Assembly: GCA_002812745.2 (NCBI GenBank)
Contig: NCSJ02000022.1
Coordinates: 124,001 to 188,000 of the forward strand
Direction: 5' to 3'
From: Scytalidium lignicola
Taxonomy: Eukaryota > Ascomycota > Leotiomycetes
DNA: 64,000 nucleotides
Part shown: in pieces, positions 1 to 12,195 of the stretch
How the letters are laid out: the number at the start of each line of letters is the position of its first letter
How positions within the stretch are numbered: the first letter of the stretch is position 1
The notes under the pieces: model-generated
Databases searched by the model: none
Told to the model about the DNA's origin: nothing
Seen by the model: only the letters and a program-made list of their open reading frames with translations
Program-made: the position numbers and the translations under genes

Positions 1-153
1 AGAAGCAAGGCGGAACGAACCGTATGTCGTGGCCTCCAAGGCTCCCAAACACCCCCTACAATCAATGCCAACTATACCGTGTCCTAGGTCAATTTCTGAT
101 TGAGACTCAAGAAGGTGGTAATAAATACGGAGTACATCGGCTAAATCGGTATT

Positions 154-1283
154 ATGCCGCGTGCAACGAAAGAAAGAGACTTATACCGGAGAGATGCCAA
201 GCAACAATTCCTAACACCACTAGAAAGGGAGAGGCTGATCCAGGTAAGCATACAACCTTAATCACAGCATAGAGATGAAAGATATTAATACAGCTCTAGC
301 CATATCTCCCTACACCGCCTTCTCGATCCCCAACTAGGCGCAGCAAAAATGATAATGGTGCTTCAAGTCGTCTTGAAGAAAAACAAAGGCACTCTAGACT
401 GGGTGTTCGGAGGTTCTTGAAATCGCAATTGTATGCTTTAACATACATAATAGTACATGCAATATTCTCCTTGTATGTACGATTTCGGCAGGCATATCAT
501 GCGGTCAAAGATCGGATATTGGCCATCCTATATTACCATCACCGGACTCCGGAACTGATCCAGAAGGATGTCAAGGTACTGTCACGGTTACCTCAGCACT
601 TGAGTGTAATATTGAAGCTCGAGGATGCCCGTCGGGGAGGTGCAGGCTTGGAGACCCTAGTAGATGAAGTGGCGGAAATAGCGTCGTGGTGCGCATGTGC
701 TGGGATACCAATGCTCTCTGTATATGAGAAAACCGGTCAGTTTTAGACATTGTTTGGAGCAGGGATATATTCTAACTAGCAATAGGCATCCTTAAAGGTT
801 ACATTCCAGCTACGCATAAAGCAATATCACGAAAACTGTCATCATATTTTGGACCTGAGCATCCTATTTTATCACTACGAGCACCTAATGTTTCCTCTCT
901 AGAATCCGTTACATCAACACCAAGGGGGGAGCCGACAGAGCATCCAGTACCACACGTCTCTGTCCTTTTACTCTCAGCCGAGGATAGTCAAGACTCGTTA
1001 GTCGATCTTACGAAGACATTGGCCGAAATGGCACAAAGATCAAAGCTCTCGCCAAATGACATCAGTCAAGACTTGATCGATGCCGAAATTTCAGAAAGTA
1101 TCATGGGAGAACCTGACCTTCTTTTACTATTTGGACCCGTGGTTGAACTCTCAGGCTATNCCCCCATGGCAAATCCGACTTACCGAAATATTTCATGTTC
1201 ACGATAATGAAGGCGTTGGATACCAGATATTTTTGCGAGCACTTTATAGTTATGCAAAGGCGCAGATGCGGTTTGGTCGATAG
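154..1283 (+). CDS. nus1: Nus1-type cis-prenyltransferase subunit (dehydrodolichyl diphosphate synthase complex)
   Basis: This is the non-catalytic partner of Rer2/Srt1 cis-prenyltransferase, which makes the long polyprenyl diphosphate for dolichol at the ER membrane. I read three exons: 154-243, 300-735 and 798-1283, with GTAAGC and GTCAGT donors. The spliced protein is about 336 aa. It starts MPRATKERDLYRRDAKQQF, then has a Pro/Ser/Arg-rich stretch, a hydrophobic segment (LYALTYIIVHAIFSLYV), and the family core with EVAEIASWCACAGIPMLSVY. The last residues include RFG, fitting the C-terminal RxG motif of the Nus1/NgBR class. The N at 1160 must be an extra base: reading without it gives YPPWQIRLTEIFHVHDNEG, while counting it gives an early stop. 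Without the N the three exons sum to a whole number of codons. The next gene, trm5, lies 991 bases downstream on the same strand. Identification is from remembered family motifs. Confidence 0.92.
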
Positions 1284-2274
1284 CATAGTAAAACAAAACT
1301 TTAGTAATAATTAACCTTTTGCTCATTTATATCCCTTTAAAGGAGTACCATATATCCCTTGGTAGATTCATAGGATTTTAAATCCTAAAAATCGGGTTTG
1401 TTCTTTTTTGACAACTCCTTCGAATTAGATCTGATCAGTTCAACCACTCTTTGATTCATTGGAGTCTCTTTGCTTCTCAACGAATACTTGACTGACTTAG
1501 TCTCGTGGGACTTCGACTCATTTATAGTTAGTTTGCGCTTCAAGAATATATGTTTCCTAGCAGCCAGTGAAAAGATACGTAATGCTCAGCAGGACATAAA
1601 AGTGGGTGCTATCTCTACGGTACATATGTTACCTAATACAGGAACATTCTAGCTCACCAAATAGACATTGTGCTTCTACCTGAAACTGCTTTAGTTGAGT
1701 ATATAATAGTGGACCTAGGATGATTGTTGAGGGACATAGTTCCATGGTTCTAGCTATCAATGCTACATCCAGGGCACAAGTTTACATCCTACAGACTAAA
1801 AAAAAAATGAGATGACCAAATCAAAGCAAGCTTCTAGATTCGTTATGAGCTCGAGGTAGAGTAGTGATGCTAATATTAGATATATCTAAATTATCGCTCA
1901 AGTTTTCTACCGTAGTTCCATTGACAACAAATACCAACTACAAAGATCTTCCAAGGTAAGAAATTATTCGAATAGCTCATTAGTCCAAAATTCATGCTCA
2001 AATCGTCCCCATTTACAATATATGTTAAAGTTGCCAAACAAGGCTGGGCCATCTAGCCTTATTGGTGACATCATGAACCAATTCCAGCTAGCGCGGCCCT
2101 AAGTTCAGCCTTGCAGATGAGAGCCTTGCAAAATTTATGATGCCCGAACGACAGCCTCATCATCCCTATCTAGCAGCACTGAAACCATAGTGTTGACACT
2201 ATGGAGGTATGCGATGACTGATCTATTCCTTTTACACTCACTAAATGTGTTTAACGGTATAGAAACATAATTCG
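1284..2274. other. nus1-trm5 intergenic region
   Basis: This AT-rich spacer carries the nus1 3' end and the trm5 promoter. The only ORF of any length (1470-1652) has no recognisable motif and no splice partner. I see no gene here. Confidence 0.6.
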
Positions 2275-3894
2275 ATGACCTCGTCCGATCCCATGTCTCT
2301 TTTCCGGCCCCCTATTGTTCGCTCAGCCAGCGCTGTCCTAGATCGGTCGCTTTTTTCCAGGACGATACCCATTGCTGCTGCTAGGGTTGAGAATATAAAG
2401 AATATATCACGGTTTCGAGGACAGTTAGATAAAACGAAAGAATTGCTAAGGTTAGAGAGACACTCCAATATTCGGTCGGATCCAGACCCAGCGCTGGCGG
2501 CGAAAGGCGGAAAGTGTTTATTATTAATGCCACAAGTAAGACCAGAAGGTATGAGAGATTCTAGTATTTTTAACACAAGTATCTAACGTATAACAGATCC
2601 AGCAACATGGAGCTCCATACTGCAAGAGGCTGTTAAAGCGCAAGAGATGGGAGTCATTCCGTTTAATTTAGATCTTGACTATAATTACTGGACATATCGT
2701 ACGTATGTTGGAGGAGGACGAAGGGGCAAGTGCAGATTCTAACATATGCAGTTGATATTATGGAATCAATTTTACCAGAAGATGCCCAAGACGAGATACC
2801 AGTAGGATTTAGCATTGTGGGCCACATTGGTAAGGAAGAAAGACTTCTTCATAAGGTAGTTACTGACCGTTGTAGCCCACCTGAACCTCCGTGAACAATA
2901 TTTGCCATATAAAAAACTTATAGCCGAAGTGCTCTTAGACAAGAATCCAAGTGTTAGGACGGTAATCAATAAGACGGATGATGTTGGAACAACCTCAGAA
3001 TATCGAACATTCTCGTACGAGGTTCTGGCTGGTCCGGATGATATGAATGTCGAAATAAAAGAGGAAGAATGCATATTTCGGTTCGATTACTCGAAAGTGT
3101 ACTGGAATAGTCGGCTGAACACGGAACATAAAAGACTTGTCCACATGTTTAAGCCCGGAGAAGTTGTTTGCGATCTCATGGCCGGCGTTGGTCCATTTGC
3201 TATTCCTGCAGGAAAAAAAGGGGTCTTTGTTTGGGCAAATGATCTTAATCCGGATAGTTATGCAAGTATGAAAGACGCAGTAACTCGAAATAAGGTAGGT
3301 GAATCTAACATTCTTACCCTCCACGCGACATCAGTGAGGAATTTTTGAATAACAAATACTGACTAAAGTCAGGTTGAGAAGTTCGTCCATCCTTACTGTG
3401 AAGACGGCCGAACTTTTGTCCACCGAGCAGCAGACGAGATCCTAGAACTTACAGCCAAAAACCAAAACACGATCACCATCCCCTCAAAACGCTCTCGGAA
3501 CGCTCCGCCTGATGCCCCTATCCCAGCTCCTAAAATCTTAACAATCCCCCAAACAATCAATCACTTCGTCATGAATCTACCTGCAACAGCAATAGATTTC
3601 CTTCTATCTTTCAGCGGCCTGTATGAAGGCCAGGAGCGCCTATTCGGCCCGGATACAGAGAATAAGCTCCCCATGGTTCATGTTCATTGTTTCTCAACAA
3701 AAAGTGATGACAATATACGCGAAGGTATCGATATCTGTGAGAGAGTATCAGAGAAATTAGGATATGTTATCAAACCTACAGACGAGGAAGTTGTGATTTA
3801 TGATGTAAGGGATGTAGCTCCTCAGAAGAGGATGTTCTGTGCTAGTTTTAGGTTACCAGCTGAGGTGGCCTTTAGAAAGAGAGCTACGGAATGA
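2275..3894 (+). CDS. trm5: tRNA (guanine37-N1)-methyltransferase Trm5
   Basis: Trm5 uses S-adenosylmethionine to make m1G37 beside the anticodon, in cytosol or nucleus and in mitochondria, preventing +1 frameshifts. I read five exons: 2275-2548, 2597-2698, 2752-2829, 2876-3294 and 3373-3894, totalling 1395 bases and 464 aa. All four introns start with GT and end with AG, and the frame is continuous. Visible family motifs are [20 protein letters not shown] and [11 protein letters not shown] near the N-terminus, [19 protein letters not shown], the SAM-binding loop [15 protein letters not shown], the acidic ANDLNPDSY segment, and the catalytic-site loop [16 protein letters not shown] second Met (MSLFRPP) six codons after the first could separate targeted and untargeted forms. 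That dual-start idea is inference. Confidence 0.95.
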
Positions 3895-5530
3895 GAAGAG
3901 AGGACCTGGTTGTTTTGGATCGAGATAGTGATAAGGAAAGATCATTCCATCACATCCAACTTTCGTTTGCTAGGAACTACGATCAGTGATGACCAGCAAA
4001 AGTTTAAGTATTTAACCCTTTGTGCGTGCGGTCAGATTAGATCGGATCCCTTGTCCTCACGTTTAATGTACAAACTGTGCAGAGGATATCATTACTGTTG
4101 AGAATATAGTATATAGACCTAACTACAAGCAAGATATTCACCGCTCAATAAAGAAAGTTCCTCCTAATGACCACAGTCTAATAATTGATCAAGCAGATAG
4201 ATATGATCTACTCACTCGATGAGATCACCGAATAACTATCAGCAGCAGCAGAAGCCTAGATCAAAGTGGAAAGAGTGTCATCTATAAGGAATATTGAAAA
4301 GGTTATTACCAAAGGGGGGAGAGTAGACGTATAGCATCGCGAGATGGCAACAGTAAATTAAATAAGTCAAGGAACGAGGCGAGTGCGTGGAAGCAAAATA
4401 AAATGTGCAAGCTTAAAATTATAGAAGAGACTGGTTTCGTTGCACCTTTCATTGTCTAACAAAATCTAATCAGAGAGCAGTTACTATTATCTTATCCGCA
4501 ACAATCGACTAACTATATCCAAGGTAAAGTTAGGTAATATAAATAAAATCCTTCAATGCCTATATAATGAACTCCAATACACTGACTGTATCATAACCCA
4601 ACAACCCGGAGAGAGTAATAAAGGTTTCCGCAACGAGAACAATAATGAAATCATACACTCGGAAGATCCTAAGTCAACCATGTTTAAATATCTCTAAAAG
4701 AGGTGCACAGCAACGTAGTCTGTAATCCAACAAGAAAAGAAGAAGAAAAATTTGAGACCCTTAGGTAGCAGATCTAGACTTTTTCCAGCCCCCCCAGCAT
4801 CGGAATAATAAGGGAGGAAAGGAGTTACACAGCATATCTATCAAAATGACCATCTTAAATTAAAGGGAAATCATACCAGACCTGCATGAATGCATGAGTG
4901 AAAGAAATATGGAGATATCTCAAAATTCTATCATCTGCATCTGTCATTTCTACTAATTGTCCGAAGAGAGAAAAAAAAAGGTTTCAAGGGTATGTGTATA
5001 TATATTCTTACACTAACCCTTGCTGTATAATTTAAGGAAGAGCGGCTACTTGATATGTTTTACATTGAAAAAAATGAAAAAAATCTACCGCAATCTCTCC
5101 CCGTATGCACGCACTTCTCTCTTACTTTCCCCAGAAAGAGATAGAGAGACAATCTGACGTACAGCACATATACATCAAACTCCCAATAATATCCTCCCAA
5201 GGTTCAAAAAACCCCCCCAACCGATTCGACAGGTTCCAAGAACGGAAAACCCTCAGTCCTCGGGGCGGCACGCGCGCGCTCGCGCTCTGCAATGCACGTT
5301 CAAGAAACCACCAGTCCCCTTCAGATCCTATCCTAATTAGGCTCGCATCGGTTTTAAAGAAAAAAAATAACATTGACAGGCACAAGGCACACGCATAAGA
5401 TCAGCATTTCCCCGATGTTGCTTAAGATACTGCAGAGTGAAAAATACAACCCTCTCATCTCCGGAGGGTCTCCACAAAGAACAAGGGCTACTTACTGTAT
5501 CAGTGTCAGTACCACCTCAGGTTGGGGAGG

Positions 5531-5580
5531 GAGCTCGAGCTTTAGAATTGGAGCTCGAGCTGGAGCTAGAGCTAGAGCTG
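5531..5580. repeat. GAGCTC/GAGCTAGAGCT short repeat
   Basis: The block contains two copies of GAGCTCGAGCT separated by a short A/T spacer, followed by GGAGCTAGAGCTAGAGCT. The unit is palindromic in part and could fold. I know of no function. Confidence 0.75.
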
Positions 5581-8148
5581 GGGGCAGCATAATGAAACAC
5601 CCCAGAAAAGAGCAATGACATCAGAACAAAAGATAATCCTCGTCCTAGTCCTCACCGAGCACAATAGTACAGTACCAGTAACACTAGGGAGTACACAGCC
5701 CTGTTTTTCTGGAGGCATGTCGCACGTTTCAATAAGCTACTAAGACACAGTTATGGTATTGGTAGGTATCGTTACCCGGAACGCCGTTAGCCAGCCACTC
5801 TTTTTGCAACGGAAAATAGTACTGTACGGTAACTGGTGGTGAGTTTTTAGTGCGACCAGGTAGATGAAGACGCAAAGAAGAGTTGTTGTGATAGGGGAAG
5901 AAAATTAAGCGCCAGGAACACGAAACACGACCATAGAGATGAGGCTGGAGCAGCATAGCCTGCACCACACCAGGGGCGCGTAGCAGAGGGTTCGAGTGGG
6001 ATGGTTAGGCGCTGGATGTATGATTCCACAGCGGGGTGTGGTGCTTTGTCTTTTTTTGGACAGAGAACGTTCCCTGAGCTGAGCTGTGTGTGGTTATTGG
6101 AAGAAGAGTGGCAGCTCTTGGGGTTATTGGAGGGCGCTGGAATGCCAAGAAAGGTGAAAGGGGAATTTTCTATTGAATATGGGTGGTTTTCCAAAATGGG
6201 CTGTTTTTTTTTAAATATTGGCTTTTTCAGATTACCTGTTTTGTGAATTTCGGCTTTCTGTTTAATTTCATTCGTTTTTCGAAGGTAATTTTGTTTTTCT
6301 CTTTTACGCTTATTGTGCCTCCTTTGGAAACTCTTGTAATTTCACTCACTCACTCTCATCACACCCTTCTAGATGAGGCTTGCGGAGAAAGAAGGAAAAG
6401 GATTAAAAAAATAAGGTGATCTGACGGGCCTCGGAGAGCGCCGTGGACGAGACGCGGATTTTCTTCTTTCTTTGTCCCTTCAATATTCCCGTAAAGAGAG
6501 GTCGGAGTGGAGCGGAGAGATGATGGTGGTCCCGAATAATTATTGCAGGTTCTTGTTTCAGCATTTCTCGGGTGGGCACGGCATACACATCTTTTTGTGC
6601 TGCGTTGCGGGATTAAAGCTGCTTGGGTTCATGCCGTCATGTCGAATTTTTCCCTTGGAGAAGGCATCCTACTTTAGGATAGTTGCTGTATAGTACGATG
6701 CTGTAATTACTGTAGTGGCAGGGTTGTCGTGGTTGGTTATTATTGTGATTGTCATAATCATCATCTTGGTTGAGGTCGAGGCTGATGATTAATACAGTTC
6801 CACAAGACGGAGACCCTGGGAAGAGGGACAGGGGACTTGACCTTTGTCGCACTTGCGCGCTCGAAGAAGTAGCAAAGCCGAAGGCTTCACGTAATTCGTC
6901 ATATATACGAACCTCTCAAGCGGCCTGGAGTGGATAAATGGCGCAGATGCTTGCTGATTAACACGATCCTCCTGACAAATCCGGTCAAACTGGACGGCAG
7001 ATCAGTCACGTTTCGCACGCCGCCTTTGTCGCCCGTCACACGGTCACGGCTTTTTGGGTCACACTTTTTCTTTGAAGGGAACGAAGAGGGGGACGTGCAC
7101 GTGAACTGTCAGATTTCCTGATTCCTGGAGCCGAGACAAGACAACGATCCCCTCAGGGCCTTACAGCGTTTTGTGGCAAGGAGCGAGTGGTCCTGGCGGT
7201 GCTTCAGGGTGCTGTGTGTCTCGGTGTCTCGGTGTGTAAGTGGTACAAGTAGGGGTAGCTGGTTATCGATTACAGTGCATCCGCAGTGCCGGTGCAGTAG
7301 CAGGTAGGAGGCTCAAACACGACATGCGCATGATATGCACTCTCTCTCTCTCTGCACCAAAACCTGAGTCGGAAGAGTGGACTGCACAAAGTACGGGAAT
7401 GCTGCACTCTCTCCAGTATTTCCAGCATTCACCGTTAACCCGGTTCCGATCGTACTGTACGGAAGTACCTCCCTTCATCTTTCATCCTGCCTAAGTCCTC
7501 CTCCCGAACGAACTGCAAAAGTGCGTGATACGAGCAAACTCCGCTCTGAGCATGGCCAAGCGAGAATATTGCCCTGCTTCCGGCACTGAGCATCGGGCCT
7601 GGACTATCGGATCCCCAAAGCTGTCAAGGCCCAAAGCCCAGCACCATCATCATGATTGTTGTCGTGTCCATGTTATTGTGAGGCGTTCAACCGACTTGGC
7701 TAAAGGCACACCAGCATGCGTGTAACACGCCAGACTTGGATTGGACGGCTGTCACCCAGGTGGTTGGGTGATGAACGGGGAAATGCAGGGCCAACGAGAA
7801 TTCACAGACGGAAATTCATGCTGGTTTGGGAATATCATTGGCAGGCCAGAGGTTCTCATCACCTTGCCAGTTACCACTCAGAAAATCACATTCTCGCGGA
7901 TTTTCTAGTTGGGCGGCTGCTCACACAATGATCTTCCTCCAGGTTACGTATGATTCTTGATTTCCAGCCGCAATCTCGTGTTTTCGTCAAACAGCGAGTC
8001 GGAGAGAAGCAAGGAAGGAAACTCCCGAAGATATGTGCTCGAAAAGAGGGCGCCGGCGCCAGTACTGCCTCCCGGTTTAGAACCAAGACAAGAGACAAGA
8101 CGAGACGAGACGGGAATGCAATGTGCGGCGTGCGAACTCCCAGGATCC

Positions 8149-8240
8149 TGTACAGTACAGTAATGTACTGTAATGTACTATTATCTGTATCCCCGTGAAC
8201 CACCACGAGCGAGGGCTTCTCAGAAGAGTGTACAGTACAT
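8149..8240. repeat. cluster of GTACAGTAC/GTACTGTAA words
   Basis: Within 92 bases there are tandem overlapping words: TGTACAGTACAGTAATGTAC, then TGTAATGTAC, and a further TGTACAGTACAT. The same word recurs at many other gene-free places in the window (for example 5666, 7452, 30729, 33351, 34317, 36319). GTAC is its own reverse complement, and each cluster can fold on itself. Confidence 0.7.
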
Positions 8241-9966
8241 AAAGATCGCATGTATATCTGCTTTTTTAAGGCCATCTCCCCGTTGCCTTCCAACCACCTC
8301 CGCGACCAGAGAAGGCTGCCGTGCTGCAGTGTCACAGTGCGACTGCACGCATCTCGGCCCCAGCAGACAGAAAGTCCAGGCCCGGCAGAACCTTTACTGT
8401 TGCTGCTGTATATCCGTATTGTTAGCCGTCCCCCGACGTTGTCACACACCGACCTTCTTTTTCTTCCTGCTTGGCTTTGCCTAAAAGAGCGCACGGCATC
8501 CGGCGATATCCAAAGCACTGCAGAATAATTTAACAGCAGCAGACACCGACATCAAGACACAGACCGGCAGAGCAAAGAACAAGCGCGAGGGCGAGGGGTG
8601 GCCGGATCTCGTTGACCGCAAGACGGGCTTGGGCAGCAGCCAGGAGCGAAGAAGCAAGCAAACCAGGCACCGCCCTTCCCGTTTCCTGACCTCATTACGG
8701 ACGTACTGTGGTATTGCCGGAAGATAGAAGGTTACCGAGCAGCTGACCAGCCTCCTCTTTACTGTACATAACCATCAAAAAGAGCAAGGACTTATTTGAC
8801 CGGAATTAACACGGTATTATTTGACGCCATCGATAGCCGCGCAGAGGTCTGCGGTCAAAGTGACCTCAGTGAGAGTTGGACAGGGGAGAGTTTTGTTGCA
8901 AAGTTACAGTAACTTACACGGTGGTAGCGCCAGTGGACAAGCAGCCGTGCTAAATTATTGCGTACTTCCGTACTTTGACGTGGCTCCCTCACTAGGCATA
9001 GAAAGGCATAGAGAGGCACACTCACACCGAAACACTACGGTATACAACACAACGCATACACACACCCACCACACCCGCATTCCAATCTGTTGTCCACTCA
9101 ACATAATACAGGAAAGCAAAGCAAAGCAAAAAAACAATCAACCACACCACCACCAACCCCCCCTCCACACTCTCCCCGACGACACCCAGACACCCAGCAG
9201 TCCCGAAAACCTTAAGCCGGAAGGTGGGTTGCAGGAGACGCAAAACCCTACAACAGCCGTGAACTTGATTCTGGCTGGCTCGCTTTTTTTTACCGTGTGG
9301 ATTTGTGTGGTGGATCGTGCGTACCAGCGACCGGTCATTGCTCTCGGCCTCAGCCCAAGCCATTACCGAGTGTGTGCTAGTGCCAGGCCAGACGAGGCAG
9401 CCGGACTGGCCACGCTGTTCTCGCTTGAGTCTGCCCCCCTGTTTGCTTTGCTTTGCTTTGCTGTGCTGTGGTGCTTTGCTGTTCAGTGCTTTGCTGGCCA
9501 TTCTGTCATTCCTCGTCCCCCTCCTCTCTTCAGGTGTGTGTGTCTCTTCCTGCCAGGCTATCCCTTCGTCATTGGTAGCATTGTTGTTGTGTGCTGTTGG
9601 GTGTCCATTGAGAAGGATCTGTGTAGAACCAGTGTTGCCTTACTTTTCATTACGTGTGCGGCCTGACAAGCCTGGCAGCCCTTTTTGTTTTTTGGCCCCA
9701 GCTCTCTGACGCCAGCCCTGCGTGCGCAGCCGAGCACACACCTGACTCACACCCCTTCGGCGCACTGGTGTCACCCCCCGCTTGGGCCTGCTCGCTTTAA
9801 GACCGTACTCGTCCCCCNGACCCAACCACTCACGTCCCTTTCTCGTCCTCCTCCATTCACCTTTCACCATTTCCACGATCCCACTGTTCCACTTCCTCCA
9901 CGAGAGCCCTGAATTTCTCTCTCTTTGTCGCTTTTACCCAGCAAAGCAAAACCTGCCACGCACACG

Positions 9967-11421
9967 CCAATCAACTTGGCCCAGCTACCTGGCAGATCGC
10001 GTCTGCGAGCCATTCAGAAAATCGCACGGGTCCAACGGGCCCTGATTTGCACGGCTGTGTCGCTGGCTCCCAATAAGAGAACGCGCGCGTCCCCCGACTC
10101 GTTCGCTGGCTCGCGAATATCAAAAAATAAAATAAAAACCAATCCAGTCAGGCCTGGTCAAATCCACACCGAATCAAATCGATCCCCAACGGCCGCCCTT
10201 TTTCTCGACTTCGGATTAAAGAAGTATTAGGAAAAAATAGCAATACAGGACCCCCAGTTGACAATTCAGTCACGCTCTCCCAAGGCAAGGCAGCCTCGGA
10301 CTACAGTGAATTTTCCATTTGCTGCGGCTGGTCGCTATTTCCGTGTTCCTGGGTTTCGATCGCAATCTGGCACGCCTGCGCGGAACACCGCCAATCATCC
10401 CACGACTCAACCACCGCCAGACCTCTCGACTGAGGCCCTATCACCATCGTCAACGGCCTCATCAGCACAGCAATTGGCCCATCGCCACAATCCCGTGATT
10501 GAAATCTCCTGCGGGAAGGATTAGGCGTCAAGTCCATACAATCCTCTTGAACGGTCTCGAGCAAGCGCATTGGAAGGTGAGTTTGATCATCCCCGGGCGT
10601 TGCGGAGATTTTTTGGCACTGCCAAACGTTGGGAAAAGCCTTTTTTCGCTCAATCTCCTTCCCACTACCACCCCCGGCTGCTCGTCAGCACGAGCTTTTT
10701 ATTACTCTGCTTTGCTGCTGGGTTCGTGGTCGCGCGTCACGGCGTCAGAACTGCACAACGGGGGCGGCAACCAAAACAAAGCACCCGCCGGCACAAAATA
10801 AAAATAAAATAAAAATAAAAAAAGGCAGAAAGTTTTTAAACTAACCCACGGCGCAGTGCAGTGCAGTGCAGTGACTTCGAAGTCGCAGCTAGAGAAACAA
10901 ACCAACGCAAGAACAACCTTTGCACATACATCCCGCGAGACGAGGTTGTGCTTGCTTGCTTCTTCTTGTCGTTCTTGTTGTTCTCTTACTTCCGAAGTCG
11001 ATTGTCCATTTCTCCGGCCGAGTCTAGCTTGGTCGCTGGTCGCTGGTCCGCGGTCCGCTTTTGTTGGTTCTTTTTTGGGCGACCGCCCTTCCAATTCCAT
11101 CCAACCCGCCTCGAAGCACCAAAAAGGTCAAAGACCTCGCTTTTCTGGCAGCCGCAAAAACTACTGCGCGTCAACTCCATCGAACAGGAAGCACTGGATA
11201 CGCATCGCATGCACCGGCGCGCAAGACCCAGCTTCCACTCTGCATTGGGATTTTGCATCAAGCGCACTTACGTCACGCCACCCGCCAACAGGAATAGGAA
11301 TTGACGGTGAAGCTGATTGACAAGGTAAGCCTAGCTGTTGCATGCCTATATGCATGAACAACGCATCGCACTGGTCCAAAGCCAAACGTCAACACCGACC
11401 CAAACCTCCCACGTCCCCAAT
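9967..11421. promoter_or_regulatory. cluster of CCAAT/ATTGG pentamers upstream of hap2
   Basis: I count CCAAT at 9967, 10070, 10139, 10391 and 11417, and ATTGG at 10473, 10569 and 11244: eight in about 1.45 kb. Roughly three are expected by chance on both strands. The gene downstream encodes the CCAAT-binding subunit itself, so feedback control is plausible. The link is inference, and the sites are 0.8-2.2 kb from the hap2 start codon. Confidence 0.4.
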
Positions 11422-11519
11422 CGCCCTCTTCTTTGTCTAAGCACCTCCAAAACTAATTCGTGTGGTTGGACAGAACCTGCGCCGAAACCAAACGAGTCCT
11501 CTTTTTTGTTGTATTTTAG
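11325..11519 (+). other. possible 5' leader intron of hap2
   Basis: A strong donor (CAAG followed by GTAAGC) at 11325 and a pyrimidine-rich acceptor (TTGTTGTATTTTAG) ending at 11519 would define a 195-base leader intron on the hap2 strand. No coding frame depends on it, so support comes only from the splice consensus. Confidence 0.3.
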
Positions 11520-12195
11520 AAAACTTGGGGGAAAGAGGAAGCAAGAAGGGGGGAAAATTAGCCCTCTGCCGCCGCCGCCGTCAGTTGGTCCGTGACAAGC
11601 TCAACTCGTGAAGCTATCCCATTCAGCCTCTCTACAATAGCTTCAGGTAGACAAGAGGGAATAGAACTAAACGTTCGCCTCATTTCATCCTCACGTGGGC
11701 GCGCCAGTTCCAGCCCAACCCTCCCCAAAAGAAGCCTTGCGCCAAAAAAAAACTCCGCACATCAGCTTTGCATGTATGGTGCTGCGCTCCCTTGCGGTGT
11801 GTCCTAACAAATCGTCTGCCAGCTCATCCACGCATAACGATTCCACGGCATAGCTTGTTCACTAGCCCCAAAAGCACAGCCATCTGAACCTTTTTGCGAC
11901 TGAACATCTACAGAGAGCGCGCGCGTCTCTTTTGCCGGGTCCTTGCGCACAAACCTCGAATTCATCTCAAAATATCTTCTTTCGATATCACGTCCCCCGA
12001 GCAGACCGTTCCGGGGCATTGAACGTATCATAAACATTGATCGTCTGGTTGATTGTCAGTCATACCGAGCCTATCACATCTCTCAGCGAGACTTGACGCG
12101 CTTTCCCTCGGCGCAGCTCGCGATTTAGGCATACGAGGTTCATCTACAAAACATTACACGGCCATAAATTACAACAGGAGGACATATCATCTATC

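Larger units (their letters stand above)
3895..12195. other. 8.3 kb region without a supported gene, upstream of hap2
   Basis: No open frame in this stretch shows a protein family motif, and the longest (8821-9666 plus; 7886-8518 minus) have the low-complexity Cys/Ser/Leu composition of chance ORFs. From about 3.9 to 5.1 kb it is AT-rich. From about 5.5 to 12.2 kb it is more balanced in base composition and rich in pyrimidine tracts and CCAAT pentamers. It carries GTAC-type words (5666, 5818, 7452, 8149, 8230) and a GAGCTC repeat (5531-5580). The distal end is probably the promoter and 5' leader of hap2. Leader exons may exist (see 11325-11519), but no transcript data are available. Confidence 0.55.

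Noticed and set aside
3295..3372. trm5 premature stop (VRNF end at 3348)
   Set aside because: It lies in an intron with a GTAGGT donor and a GTCAG acceptor; splicing restores [20 protein letters not shown].
5985..6010. GGGTTCGAGTGGG resembling a tRNA T-arm
   Set aside because: No acceptor stem, D-arm or anticodon arm can be formed around it. Other GGTTCGA words in the window also lack cloverleaf partners.
7886..8518. 210-codon minus-strand ORF
   Set aside because: Arg/Ser/Val-rich without motifs. It overlaps other open frames in a moderately GC-rich gene-free region, as expected by chance.
8821..9666. 281-codon plus-strand ORF
   Set aside because: Composition is Thr/His/Cys/Leu-biased and shifts with local base composition. 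It has no motif, and several other long frames overlap it on both strands.
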